Shown here one piece after another: positions 54,960 through 64,000 of a stretch of 64,000 nucleotides of DNA (the stretch's first letter is position 1; each line of letters starts with the position of its first letter). The position numbers and the translations under genes were made by a program. The notes beneath the pieces are model-generated. The model ran no database searches. It was not told where the DNA came from and saw only the letters and a program-made list of their open reading frames with translations. The stretch is from Verrucomicrobiaceae bacterium UBA1938 (GTDB lineage Bacteria; Verrucomicrobiota; Verrucomicrobiia; Verrucomicrobiales; Verrucomicrobiaceae), in NCBI GenBank assembly GCA_002336895.1, contig DDFC01000043.1, positions 1-64,000 on the forward strand. The letters are read 5' to 3'.

Positions 54960-56711
54960 CTACCTCCCGCGCACAGCATCGCGGATGGCGGGCACCAGCA
55001 GCTCCGCCACGAGCTGGTGGCCCAGGTCTCCGGGGTGCATGCCGTCCAGCAGCATCTCGTCGATGGTGGTCTGGTGCTTGGCAGCGTAGGCCGGGTAGGC
55101 GGCGTGCACGTCCAGCAGCGGCACCTTCAGCTCGGCCGCCAGCTGGCGCACAGCCTCATTGTAGCGGACCAGCGTGGCGGACTCAAAGCCGTCTTCAGCC
55201 GCAGGATCGTAGGGCGGATGTCCATAGAGCTCCCGCAGCTTGGAGGTCCAGCGCAGCGGATTGGCCGTCATGAGGATGACCTTGGCACCCTGCTTCTGCG
55301 TGGTCTGGATCATCGTGCGGTAATTGCGCTTGAAGTCCTCCAAAGGCACGCGCGGGGTGGTGGCGGGCGGTTTTTTCCACACATCCACCGCCGAGTCATT
55401 GATGCCAAACTGCATCACAACGATGCGCGGCTTGTATTTCAGCACATCGCTTTGCAGGCGCTTCAGCGCATCCTGCGTGGTGTTGCCGCCGATTCCGGCA
55501 TTGTACACTCCCAGCGAAGAGCCGATGCTCTGCAGGCCCTGCTCCACTCGTGTGGCATACACCTTGAGGCTGCCGCGTGGGGCCGTGGTGGAGTCTCCAA
55601 ACATCACGATGCCGCCCGGCTTTGGCACCGGTTTGGGCGGCGGGACATAGACAGGAATCTCCCCCGCGCCGAGATCGGCGGCATTCACCTTCATCCGCAG
55701 GCCGCCCTGCATGGTGGTGATCCACAGCTCACCGGGTTTGCGCTCGTAGAGGTAGGGATAGGACACCCGGCCACCTGCCACGTAATTGGCCGCCACGATC
55801 ACCGGTTTGGACCACGTGGCCGTTTCATCCTCTGAAAACGCGAGCGACAGCTCCACGCGGCTGGTGCCATTCTTCGGATCATGGCGCGGCGGTGCATTCC
55901 ACAGCAGGGCGATGCGCCCGTCGCTCAGCCGTGCCATCTGCGGGCAGCAGGTGACGGAGGCGATTGGCGTCTGCTTCAGGCCCTCCCATTTCAAGCCATC
56001 GCGCGAGGTCGCTTCCCACAGAAAGCCCGACTCCGTGCGCAGCAGCAGGTAGAGCGAGCCGTCTTTCCTCTCCACCGCGCTGCCCTCGATGGAGCCCGCA
56101 TGGTCATGCGCCCCCACGCCGTAGTCCAGCACATCGCCGCGCTGCCAGCTCTGGCCGAGATCATCCGAAACCCACATCACCGTGGCATGCCGCCACTGCG
56201 GGATGATCTCCTGTCCCACCAGCACGATGCGCCCCGACTTCATCTGGATCAGCGAATGAATGCAGCCGCACCATGGGGTGCTCAGCAGCACGGGCGGCTC
56301 CCACGTTTTGCCATCGTCCGTACTTCGGCAGGAGTAGGTGGGCAGCACAAAGGCGTGCCAGTCCACGCCAGGATCACCCCAGCCCCAGCGTTTGGGCGCC
56401 TGCCGCTCCGCACCGTTCATCCAGGCGGAGATGATCACGCCCTCGCGTGTGCGCAGCAGGGCGCGCTCGTTGCTCACGTTGTACTTCTTGGCATCGGCAA
56501 ACAAAGGCGTGCTGCTCCAGGTGTGGCCTTCATCTGTGCTGTGAAGTGCATTCTTGGCGTCGATGCACAGCACCCCGCCGTCTGCCGTGGTGACAAAGGG
56601 ACCCTGGTGCGTGAAGGGCAGCGCAGAGGCTTTTGGATGCAGCGTGGTCGCATCTGCCGCAATAGCGGCGGTGCTGGAGAGCAGGAGCAGCGGAAGAAAG
56701 AGCAGGCGCAT
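54960..56711 (-). CDS. Sialidase-like/SGNH hydrolase fusion, secreted
   Basis: 583 residues with signal peptide (MRLLFLPLLLLSSTAAIA). Residues about 25-370 form a sialidase-type propeller with Asp-boxes STDEGHTW, STDDGKTW and SDDLGQSW. Residues about 375-583 are an SGNH esterase: FGDST, GIGGNT, GIND and DGMHP. Likely removes both an ester and a glycan unit of an acetylated polymer. Confidence 0.85.
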   Translation of the reverse strand: MRLLFLPLLLLSSTAAIAADATTLHPKASALPFTHQGPFVTTADGGVLCIDAKNALHSTDEGHTWSSTPLFADAKKYNVSNERALLRTREGVIISAWMNGAERQAPKRWGWGDPGVDWHAFVLPTYSCRSTDDGKTWEPPVLLSTPWCGCIHSLIQMKSGRIVLVGQEIIPQWRHATVMWVSDDLGQSWQRGDVLDYGVGAHDHAGSIEGSAVERKDGSLYLLLRTESGFLWEATSRDGLKWEGLKQTPIASVTCCPQMARLSDGRIALLWNAPPRHDPKNGTSRVELSLAFSEDETATWSKPVIVAANYVAGGRVSYPYLYERKPGELWITTMQGGLRMKVNAADLGAGEIPVYVPPPKPVPKPGGIVMFGDSTTAPRGSLKVYATRVEQGLQSIGSSLGVYNAGIGGNTTQDALKRLQSDVLKYKPRIVVMQFGINDSAVDVWKKPPATTPRVPLEDFKRNYRTMIQTTQKQGAKVILMTANPLRWTSKLRELYGHPPYDPAAEDGFESATLVRYNEAVRQLAAELKVPLLDVHAAYPAYAAKHQTTIDEMLLDGMHPGDLGHQLVAELLVPAIRDAVRGR

Positions 56712-56733
56712 GGCAGGTCATGTACGCGCTGAA

Positions 56734-59700
56734 TCACTGTCCTCGTGCTTTTTGCACCTCGTCGATGGATTTCTGAATGTTGTCCCGCCACACGCCGCGC
56801 AGCTTGTCCGGCTCGGCGCGGTTCAGGGCGGCCATGGCTTCATCGTACTTGCCGCGCCGAGTCAGGATGCGGGCGATGCCCTGAAGCGCGCCGTATTCAT
56901 CCGCCCCGCCGATGTGGGTACGCTCTGCCACGATGGCCTCATAAGCGGCCAGGGCCTGCGCATCGTCGTGCAGGTTGCGCTCACGGTTTTGTCCCAGGGC
57001 CAGCAGCAGGGCATCACGCGTGCGCGGATCGCTGGTCCAGGGCAGGGCGGCGCTGAGGTCGGCCTCGGCCTTGTCGCCTGCCTTCAGGATGGAATACGCA
57101 TAGCCGCGTGCATGATACCCCGCGCCGCGCTTCCAGAAGGGCCACTTGTTGAAGTCCTCGCCCGCAAACTGCGCGATGATCTCCGGCGCTTTGCCCACCG
57201 TGAGCAGGTACTGCATCTGCGCGGTTTTTTTCACCGCAGCCACGGGGATGCGCTCGATGATGGGCCCGGCCTCCTTGCGGCTTAGCAGCGCGGCCTGCTC
57301 CAGCGCGGCGGCATTCTGGAAGTCGCTGATCTTACCTTCCGCCAGCTTGAGGAAGCCATCCACCTGGCGCTTCTGCGTGGCATCGCGGAAGCCGAGTGCG
57401 AAGTCCGTGACAGCGGGGTCCTCTGGAAATGCGCGTGAGTTGCCGTGGTAGAAATGCGCAAACTTCAGCGGCTCATGAAAGCCCTCCGTGCCGGTGGGGG
57501 AGAGTGCGCTGAGCTCCTGTCCGTCTTCACGAATGCGCTGGCGGCACACATTGATGTGCCACGGCAGGCTCGGCGTGGGCTCGCGGCCGATGACCTGATG
57601 CAGCGGATCGTTTTCGTCCTGCGTCACGGGGATGCGGATCTCCGCCGTCCAATGATCGTCCGCGATGTGCGTGGCCACCTCCGCTTTCGCGTCCCACTCA
57701 AACCACCGGTCACGTGCCGCGCCACGGTCCAGGTCCACGATGTGCCCCGCCGGGCTGATGGCGATCTGGTAGTAGGAGTGCGTTTCCGTGGCGAGCTCGA
57801 TCTCCACGGCATCGCCATGCCAGAGCGCCTGGTCATCATCGCGCGTGGTGGTGTTGTTCGGCTTGTCGCCGGGGTGTTCGTCGCAGCGGATGGCCACGCA
57901 GAGGCTGCCGCGCTGCCAGCCCACCTTGAAGGTGGTGCCAAAGGTGGGCACGCGTCCGGTCTGCAGCTCGCGCAGTTTTCCGGTGGAGGCGGCGGGGCAG
58001 TTCTGCCAGTAGGCGTCGTCGAGCTTTCCATCGATGACGATGTCTTTCGCTTCTCCCACAAGCCGCACGATGGGCACCGGCCCGCGCTGCTGGGCCAGCT
58101 GCTGGCACTTCATGCGCAGGCCTTTGAGGAAGTCGTCGATGAGCGCGATGCGTTTTCCATGCACGCTCACCGCGTCAGCTTTCGCCTGTGCTTTGGCAAA
58201 GAGCGCCAGCGCGGCGTCCGCCTGCGCCTTGTCGTCCTCCATCGCGTTCCAGTGCTCCTCGCAGTAGGTGAAGAAGGCCTGCATCTCCTGCGCGGCGGGG
58301 CCGTAGAAGAGCTGGCAGTATTCGCGGAACATGGCGTCCACATCCGCATTCCTGCCGCCCCAGTACATGCGCGCGGTGAAGTAAACCATGAAGTGGTTGA
58401 AGCCGATGCCCACCTCCTTGAAGTCCTGCCGCGCGGAGAGCCAGATGTCCTCCCCCTGCGAGAGGCCTTTCGTCGCGTTCACGGAATCTCCCAGCGCATA
58501 CGGTGCGAAGGCGGGCAGGTACCAGCCGCGATCGGTGAAGGGATAGTTTTCAAAGATCATGAGGGGGGTGTCCGTCTTCTTCGCCCAGGCGGCGCGCAGG
58601 GCTTCCGGCGCGTTTTCCCCTTCCCCCTTGCCGCCGGCTTTGTTCATGGGACGCCGCCCGCCCACGATGCAGACGACCACATTGGGCTCCAGCTTGTCGA
58701 TCTTCAGCGGAGGCAGCGTGTACACGCCATAGGCGCAGTTCAGCACCTTCGCGTGAGGGTGTGATTTGCCGATCTCCTTGGCCACGCGGTTCACAAAGTC
58801 CCACACGTAATCGCTCAGCAGGCCGCGTTCATTGCGCTCCGGCGAGTCCTTGCCTTTGCATTTCTCGCACTGGCAGATGGAGGTGTAGCCGTCCGGCGGC
58901 ATGATGGAGACGGACTTCACCGGGTAGGTGTCCAGCAGGGCGCGGGCGTAGCGCACAGTCTCGCGAAAGAGCTCGTCATTGGAGTAGCAGAGCTGGTTGG
59001 TGCTGCTGCCGCGTGTGTAGTCACGTTTCCCACCATACAGCGCAAACCACTCCGGATGCGCGGCAAAGGTGGCGTCATTCCCCGTCATGCCGTCCATGCC
59101 GTGGGCGATGAGCCAGCGGTCGTCATTGCGCGTGCCGAGGTGCATCATCCAGAGCGCGGTGTCATAGCCAGCGGTGGCAAAGCGGAAATTGAACTGCCGC
59201 AGCGGGAAGTCTGGCTTCACGGTTTCATCCATCTGTGGCAGTGCGATGGTTTTCATGGATGGCATCACCTCGCCAAGCTCTCCGGGCAGGTACCAGCGCG
59301 CGCCGAGCTTGTGGAAAAAAGCGGTCACCGCATTGAAGCTGCCGCGTTCATCGAGACCCCAGATGTCCAGGGTCTCGTTCTTGGCGGTGGCGGCTCCGTC
59401 CGCCTTGCCGGTGTCTCCGGGCAGGCGCAGCTTGTTTTTGTACAAGCCGGGATTTGGCATGCCATACGGCGCGGCGACAATCTTTTGAAACTCCGCCTGC
59501 GCACGGGGGATGTCGCCATTGTGTTTGGCCCAGGGCTCCGTGGGCACAAAGTCCGTGTCGTCTCCCACCAGCGCCAGCCAGTCGGCGCCGGACTGCATGC
59601 GGTAGGCGCCATCCTTCAGGCCCTCCGCCTTCACCGGATGGTGCGGGCTTTCACCGATGAAGACCTTCACCGCCTTTCCGCTCGGCTTTGTGAGGATGGG

Positions 59701-59898
59701 CAGGCGCGCGCCGCTGATCTTCTCCACATTCACACGAAACTCCTGCGCCGCCACCCGCTGCATGCGCGTGGGATTCTCTGAGATGATGATCTCCGCGCGC
59801 GGCTGGCCGTCCTGCACGATATGGACATCTGCGGCATCCAGAGATGAAAGCGTCAGGAATGCGGCGGCGAATAACGGTGCGGCAGTGGTTGGGCGCAT
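56734..59898 (-). CDS. Large secreted DUF4838 protein with carbohydrate-binding part
   Basis: 1054 residues with signal peptide (MRPTTAAPLFAAAFLTLSSL). Order: N-terminal glucuronidase-like domain (about 30-130), DUF4838 core (about 220-580, with YTSICQCEKCKG), CBM9-like domain (about 630-830; IDGKLDDAYW), and a helical TPR-like end. Family present in polysaccharide loci. Acts on an extracellular or periplasmic glycan. Confidence 0.8.
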   Translation of the reverse strand: MRPTTAAPLFAAAFLTLSSLDAADVHIVQDGQPRAEIIISENPTRMQRVAAQEFRVNVEKISGARLPILTKPSGKAVKVFIGESPHHPVKAEGLKDGAYRMQSGADWLALVGDDTDFVPTEPWAKHNGDIPRAQAEFQKIVAAPYGMPNPGLYKNKLRLPGDTGKADGAATAKNETLDIWGLDERGSFNAVTAFFHKLGARWYLPGELGEVMPSMKTIALPQMDETVKPDFPLRQFNFRFATAGYDTALWMMHLGTRNDDRWLIAHGMDGMTGNDATFAAHPEWFALYGGKRDYTRGSSTNQLCYSNDELFRETVRYARALLDTYPVKSVSIMPPDGYTSICQCEKCKGKDSPERNERGLLSDYVWDFVNRVAKEIGKSHPHAKVLNCAYGVYTLPPLKIDKLEPNVVVCIVGGRRPMNKAGGKGEGENAPEALRAAWAKKTDTPLMIFENYPFTDRGWYLPAFAPYALGDSVNATKGLSQGEDIWLSARQDFKEVGIGFNHFMVYFTARMYWGGRNADVDAMFREYCQLFYGPAAQEMQAFFTYCEEHWNAMEDDKAQADAALALFAKAQAKADAVSVHGKRIALIDDFLKGLRMKCQQLAQQRGPVPIVRLVGEAKDIVIDGKLDDAYWQNCPAASTGKLRELQTGRVPTFGTTFKVGWQRGSLCVAIRCDEHPGDKPNNTTTRDDDQALWHGDAVEIELATETHSYYQIAISPAGHIVDLDRGAARDRWFEWDAKAEVATHIADDHWTAEIRIPVTQDENDPLHQVIGREPTPSLPWHINVCRQRIREDGQELSALSPTGTEGFHEPLKFAHFYHGNSRAFPEDPAVTDFALGFRDATQKRQVDGFLKLAEGKISDFQNAAALEQAALLSRKEAGPIIERIPVAAVKKTAQMQYLLTVGKAPEIIAQFAGEDFNKWPFWKRGAGYHARGYAYSILKAGDKAEADLSAALPWTSDPRTRDALLLALGQNRERNLHDDAQALAAYEAIVAERTHIGGADEYGALQGIARILTRRGKYDEAMAALNRAEPDKLRGVWRDNIQKSIDEVQKARGQ

Positions 59899-59931
59899 GA
59901 TGAAACATCAACGCGCACCGAGGTCCCAAAC

Positions 59932-61941
59932 TCACTGCGGAATTCCCAAAGCTGCTGGCGCAGGCTGCTTGGGGCGGTGCTCTTGCATGAACTTCAGCAC
60001 CAGGGGAAAAGCGGGCTCGGGCATGCCGCCGTGGCTGAAGCCGTCGAGCTCCAACAGCGTCGCGTCCTTGTGGCCCACGAGCTTGAGCATGCGCCAAAAG
60101 TACGCGTTCTCCTCGTAGCGGCCCATCATCTCCTTCTCGCGGTCGCCGGTGATGAGGAGGATGGGGGCGGCATCTTTACGAACGTGATAAAGCGGCGCCA
60201 TGTCGTCCACCAGCGGCTGGAGCTCTGGGATGCTGCGTTCATCCCGGATGGCAAAGTGGGTGATGACCTGCGGGCTGAGCGGGATCAGTCCGGCGATGCG
60301 GCTGGCATCAATGTCATGCGCGGCGAGCCACTTGCGGTCGAGTCCTGTCATGAGCGAGAGATAGGCTCCGGCCGAGTGGCCGCCGACGAAAATCTGATCC
60401 GCTGAGCCACCGAAGTCGGCGATGTGCTTGAACGTCCACGCGATGGCTGCGGCAGCGTCCTCAACGTAGGCGGGGGCTTTGACGCCGGGGCTGAGGCGAT
60501 AGTTCACCGCCACCACGGCGATGCCTTGATTGCGCAACTGCAAGGGGATGAAGCGTTCGCCTGCGGTAAGGCCGCCACCGTGAAACCACACGAGGGTGGG
60601 AAAGGGCTTCTGCGTGGCGGGCGCATACACGTCCAGACGGCAGCGCTGGTTCATCGTGGGGGCGATGCTCTTTTCCTCCCGGTAGAGCAGCTCGGTGCGC
60701 AGACGGTAGTTTTCATCCGCCTCGTCAGGCGTGTCGGAGAATCTGGCCGGTTCCCCGCCCAGCTTCTCTCCCACTCCTGCCAGCACGGCCTCGGCTTCGC
60801 GGCACCTGGCCTCAAACAGCAATGCTGCCGCGCGGTCCAGTTCTTTGGCGTGTTCTGCATTTCCATGGCTGCGTTTGCGCAGCTGGTAAAGCATCACTGG
60901 CAGGCGCAGATCGGCCACACTGAACTGAGGCGTCGCTTTTCTCTTTTGCAGCATCTCCAGGTAGCGGTAGCCGAGATTGTGCGTCGGCTCGATGACGGTG
61001 CCCTCGCCATAGTCATTCCAGGTGGCCACCTGGATCAGCGCCGCGCTGCTCTTCTGTGCCATGTCCAGCGACTCCGCCAGGGTCTGCCCGGAACGCGGGG
61101 CGATGCTGCCGTAGCTCTCGTGCACACCGGCTTGCTTGTAGATGTCTTTAAATCCCGGGAAGGCGCTGGCGATGATCGCTTCCCCCGCAGTGCCGCGCGC
61201 ATTCAGCGCCTCCAGCTCTCCGTGCCACTTCTCGGTAGAGATCGTCTTGCCTCCGCTCACCGGCGGCCAGCCATAGCTGCCGTCCATGCCTTGCTCCTTG
61301 GAGAGATGCGGCAGGCCGAAGATCATGGGCCTGGAAGGCAGCGCAGCACGCAGTTCGTCCCACTGGGCTCGTTTGAAATGCTGCGGCCCAAAGACCAGCA
61401 GCACCGGGCGGCCGTTCTGCTTCACGTAGGCTGCATCCTTGAACCACTGCTGCTCGGCCCACTGCAGATCCTGCAGCCCCTGCTTCACATCATCGCCAGG
61501 CTTCAGCTTCATCTGCCCGATGGCCTGGTCCTCATAGCAGATGGCAAAACGCAGGCCCGCCTTTTTCAGCCAGGGGATGAGCTTGAGCGTGTGCTCATGG
61601 TTCACGGCGTAGTCGTTGTGCTTGCTCGTCCCGTACCAGTCGATGATGACACCGTCGAGACCGGCCAGCTTCATGAGCAGCACCTGGCACTCCAGCGCCT
61701 CATCATCGCCCGAGTCATACAGTCCGATCAGCGGGTGGTCATGCGAGGCGGCCTCGCGCTTGCCATCCCACTTTCGCTGGTCGGGGTGGTAGTGGCCCAT
61801 GGTCCAGTGCCACCCCCACTGTCCGCTGACCTGCCTGGTGGCATACCACGGCATGTAATGCGCCAGCATCAGCTTCTCCGGCTCCACAGCCTGGCTGACA
61901 CATGCGACGAAGCAGAAAAGGAAAAGGCGGAGGGTGGACAT
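59932..61941 (-). CDS. GH99-like glycosidase/esterase fusion, secreted
   Basis: 669 residues with signal peptide. Residues about 20-340 resemble GH71/99 (LMLAHYMPWYATRQV, GLDGVIIDWYGT, WNDYGEG). Residues about 400-650 are an alpha/beta hydrolase with WFHGGGL and the nucleophile GGHSAGAY, followed by a late catalytic His (GFSHGG). Combines backbone cleavage with deesterification. Confidence 0.82.
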   Translation of the reverse strand: MSTLRLFLFCFVACVSQAVEPEKLMLAHYMPWYATRQVSGQWGWHWTMGHYHPDQRKWDGKREAASHDHPLIGLYDSGDDEALECQVLLMKLAGLDGVIIDWYGTSKHNDYAVNHEHTLKLIPWLKKAGLRFAICYEDQAIGQMKLKPGDDVKQGLQDLQWAEQQWFKDAAYVKQNGRPVLLVFGPQHFKRAQWDELRAALPSRPMIFGLPHLSKEQGMDGSYGWPPVSGGKTISTEKWHGELEALNARGTAGEAIIASAFPGFKDIYKQAGVHESYGSIAPRSGQTLAESLDMAQKSSAALIQVATWNDYGEGTVIEPTHNLGYRYLEMLQKRKATPQFSVADLRLPVMLYQLRKRSHGNAEHAKELDRAAALLFEARCREAEAVLAGVGEKLGGEPARFSDTPDEADENYRLRTELLYREEKSIAPTMNQRCRLDVYAPATQKPFPTLVWFHGGGLTAGERFIPLQLRNQGIAVVAVNYRLSPGVKAPAYVEDAAAAIAWTFKHIADFGGSADQIFVGGHSAGAYLSLMTGLDRKWLAAHDIDASRIAGLIPLSPQVITHFAIRDERSIPELQPLVDDMAPLYHVRKDAAPILLITGDREKEMMGRYEENAYFWRMLKLVGHKDATLLELDGFSHGGMPEPAFPLVLKFMQEHRPKQPAPAALGIPQ

Positions 61942-62025
61942 GCGGGTGGCTGGGCTGGGAGGCCACGTAACCTCGCAGGTCCGCGGCTTTCAATCAGAAG
62001 CACGCAGGCGCGCCGGAATATCGGC

Positions 62026-62916
62026 TCACTTCACCGTGCGCAGAGCGGTGGCCAGACTGCGTGCATCTGCCTCCCACTGCTCCGGCGTGGCGCTGCCAAA
62101 GGCGGTGACCATGCGCCAGGTGCCGGTGAATCCGGCGGGCACGGTCTTGCCCTCAAAGCACTTGAGGTAGTACTTCCGGTAGGTGGGCGGCACGTTCCAG
62201 ATGGTGGAGATGTGGCCGCCCTGCTCCGGGGCCTGCAGCAGTCGGCACACGGCGTACTGCCCGCTCTGCGGCTCGTACACGGCCATCCAGTCCACGCGCT
62301 GGTTGATGTAGAATTTCCGAGCCACCTCAGCGTCGTCGCGCAGCGGGCCAGAGATGGTAGTTTCTGGCATGGCGTCGCTGCCTGCCAGAAAGGCGCTCAC
62401 GGTGGGGCGCCACGCATGCATGAAGTGGTACACCAGCTTCAGCGGCACGGCCTCGTCCGTATGCACGGTGGTGGTCTCATACAGGCGGTGGTCCTTGATC
62501 TCGGTGACGTTCGTCAGATCAAAGGCTCGGATGCGTGACTGGCGCTCCAGCCGAAAGGTGCCGCCCTTCAGCTCAGCCGCAGGTGTTTCGACTCGTCTGT
62601 CATCGAGAAAAAATCCGAGCGACTGCAGCTTTTCGGGCTCGTTTTCCAGATGCGCGGTGCCGATGAAGCCGACGTCTGGAAAGGAGAAGACGGTGCCGTA
62701 GGCGCTGCTCTCCGTGGTCATGGCGCTGCCGCGAAAATCAATGCGCCCAGGCGTCCACTGCGTGGCCTGGCGTAGCAGCAGCCTCACATCCCCGCAGCTC
62801 ACCGTGATGCGCGGCAGGTCGGGGCCCAGGTTTGGCTTGAAGGGCTCTTTGGACGAAGCCGAAGCCATGAGCGCGAGGCCCAGCAGCGGCGCGAGAAAGC
62901 GAGAGGGTGAAAACAT
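62026..62916 (-). CDS. Secreted protein in sugar-active cluster
   Basis: 296 residues with a signal peptide (MFSPSRFLAPLLGLALMASA). All-beta with aromatic residues; likely a jelly-roll or lectin-type fold. No family recognised. Same strand and tight order with the glycosidase genes suggests a common task. Confidence 0.65.
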   Translation of the reverse strand: MFSPSRFLAPLLGLALMASASSKEPFKPNLGPDLPRITVSCGDVRLLLRQATQWTPGRIDFRGSAMTTESSAYGTVFSFPDVGFIGTAHLENEPEKLQSLGFFLDDRRVETPAAELKGGTFRLERQSRIRAFDLTNVTEIKDHRLYETTTVHTDEAVPLKLVYHFMHAWRPTVSAFLAGSDAMPETTISGPLRDDAEVARKFYINQRVDWMAVYEPQSGQYAVCRLLQAPEQGGHISTIWNVPPTYRKYYLKCFEGKTVPAGFTGTWRMVTAFGSATPEQWEADARSLATALRTVK

Positions 62917-62976
62917 GTGTCAGACACTACGCTGCTGCTGCACGTCCTTTCGTGCCAAACGTCTCCGCCTGCATCA

Positions 62977-63246
62977 TTACCTGCGGAAGGTCTTGAGGAA
63001 ATAAAAGATCAGCCACACCTGGGCAAAACCCACGGCGATGAGCAGCATGCCCAGCTCCACGGCGTTGTCCTCCTGCGGAACCGCCAGGCGCAGGATGAAT
63101 GCCAGCAGGATGAGGCCGGCCAGTGACAGCACGCTGCCGATGAAGGGGCTGGCCCGGTGTTCAGGCTCCGGCACCGGGATCGGGGTGGGTGGGGGCTCGG
63201 AATGCGTTTCGCCGGTTCTCGTGAAGTCGATGGGGTGTTCGCTCAT
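62977..63246 (-). CDS. Small membrane protein
   Basis: 89 residues from MSEHPIDFTRTGETHSEPPP: Pro-rich cytosolic N-terminus, then two membrane helices (IGSVLSLAGLILLAFIL and GMLLIAVGFAQVWLIFYF). No family recognised. Confidence 0.6.
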   Translation of the reverse strand: MSEHPIDFTRTGETHSEPPPTPIPVPEPEHRASPFIGSVLSLAGLILLAFILRLAVPQEDNAVELGMLLIAVGFAQVWLIFYFLKTFRR

Positions 63247-63431
63247 GGCTGTTCGCGGCTGACGGGTTGCTGATATGCCGGCGGCATCGTGGCTGGGAGG
63301 TCCATTCACACCAGCATCACCGGTGGGGAGGAGCTTTTGCATAAACGCTGGCTGCTGGCTGAAACTTCCATGGACCCCAATATCAGAGTAATATGCAGAG
63401 GGGGGCGTCAGATTCCGCTCGTGGCGGCATG

Positions 63432-64000
63432 TTACTTCGGCTTCGCGCCGGATTCGTTGGAGCCAGAGGTCGCGGCGGGTGTGTCTGGCTTGGGCGCTGC
63501 CGCCCCTGGCTCTTCAGAAGGCGGGGGTGAAGCTGGTGCCGAAGGTGACGCCGGTCTCCATGTCTCCGCCCGCCGGGTGGCCTCGATGACTTGATCCCGC
63601 GTCATGGTGGACTCCAGTGTGGTCCCGTGCAGCTCGGCGACTTCATGACCTCGTGCGGCGGCCAGCCTGCACCACTTCAGGGCCTCCACCGGTTCCTGCT
63701 TCACGCCCTGTCCCCGCTCGTATTGGAGGCTCAGGGCAAACTGTCCCGAAGGGTCTCCCTTTTCTGCGGCGGCGCGGAAGAGCCTCACTGCCTCCTCCAG
63801 GTTTTGATCGACTCCGGTCCCCTTGAGATGGCAGCTGCCCAGCGCCACCTGCGCCGGCGAATAGTCCTGGTCTGCAGCCTTGCGGAAAAGCAGGGCCGCC
63901 TCGGCGAGGTTTTGCTCCACGCCTGCTCCTTCAAAGTACGCAGCACCCAGTTTCATCTGCGCATCCGCATCTCCGAGATCCGCCGCCTTGCGGAACCACT
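63432..64000 (-). CDS. Sel1-repeat protein, C-terminal part
   Basis: The frame runs beyond the right edge. At least four Sel1/TPR repeats of the form AxxxLGxxYxxGxGVxQNxxEA are visible (for example GAAYFEGAGVEQNLAEAALL), followed by an Ala/Pro-rich tail. Such proteins mediate protein contacts in the envelope. The N-terminus is not in the window. Confidence 0.78.
   Translation of the reverse strand, partial: WFRKAADLGDADAQMKLGAAYFEGAGVEQNLAEAALLFRKAADQDYSPAQVALGSCHLKGTGVDQNLEEAVRLFRAAAEKGDPSGQFALSLQYERGQGVKQEPVEALKWCRLAAARGHEVAELHGTTLESTMTRDQVIEATRRAETWRPASPSAPASPPPSEEPGAAAPKPDTPAATSGSNESGAKPK

Overview
The window is about 64 kb of GC-rich bacterial chromosome carrying one complete Mu-type transposable prophage. 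The host looks like a Verrucomicrobiota member, possibly close to Prosthecobacter. This is inferred from the gene mix (DUF1501 Tat protein, ceramidase-like paralogs, DUF4838 and GH99-like secreted enzymes, monomeric isocitrate dehydrogenase, MdoH-like glucosyltransferase); no rRNA or marker tree is available here.

Left host flank (1-4304): the N-terminus of glmS, a small Gly-rich lipoprotein, hemC, and a leftward operon that reads DUF899 protein, small Cys-containing membrane protein, YCII/DGPF protein, ECF42-type sigma factor. The prophage sits inside the DUF899 gene. Its 3' part is at 3676-4304 and its 5' part at 42887-43020. Removing 4305-42886 and one copy of the 4-bp duplication TTGA restores an uninterrupted 252-codon gene, which fixes both prophage ends to the base.

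Prophage (4305-42886, 38,582 bp): a repressor near the middle-right (29004-29663) faces a Cro/Ner-position gene across a short AT-rich operator. Early genes run rightward: DNA-binding and zinc-ribbon proteins, MuA-like transposase, MuB-like ATPase, Dam-type methylase and Gam. Late genes run leftward in three blocks, lysis plus terminase, head, then tail. Each late block is preceded by the same 29-bp element (28/29 or better identity), the best candidate for late promoters. No tail sheath gene is visible, so the virion is probably siphovirus-like (compare B3/D3112) rather than Mu-like. A 224-bp non-coding gap lies almost exactly at the prophage midpoint, where Mu carries its strong gyrase site. 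A 375-bp mini-transposon with perfect 18-bp inverted ends, an 8-bp target duplication and one zinc-finger ORF has inserted in the early operon.

Right host flank (43021-64000): two tandem ceramidase-like secreted proteins, a DUF1501 Tat protein, an MdoH-like membrane glucosyltransferase with a small partner, a DEDD exonuclease, a REP-associated transposase (RAYT) between inverted REP-like repeats, a secreted protein of unknown function, monomeric isocitrate dehydrogenase, and a leftward series of secreted sugar-active enzymes (sialidase-SGNH fusion, DUF4838 protein, GH99-like/esterase fusion). It ends with a Sel1-repeat protein that runs off the window.
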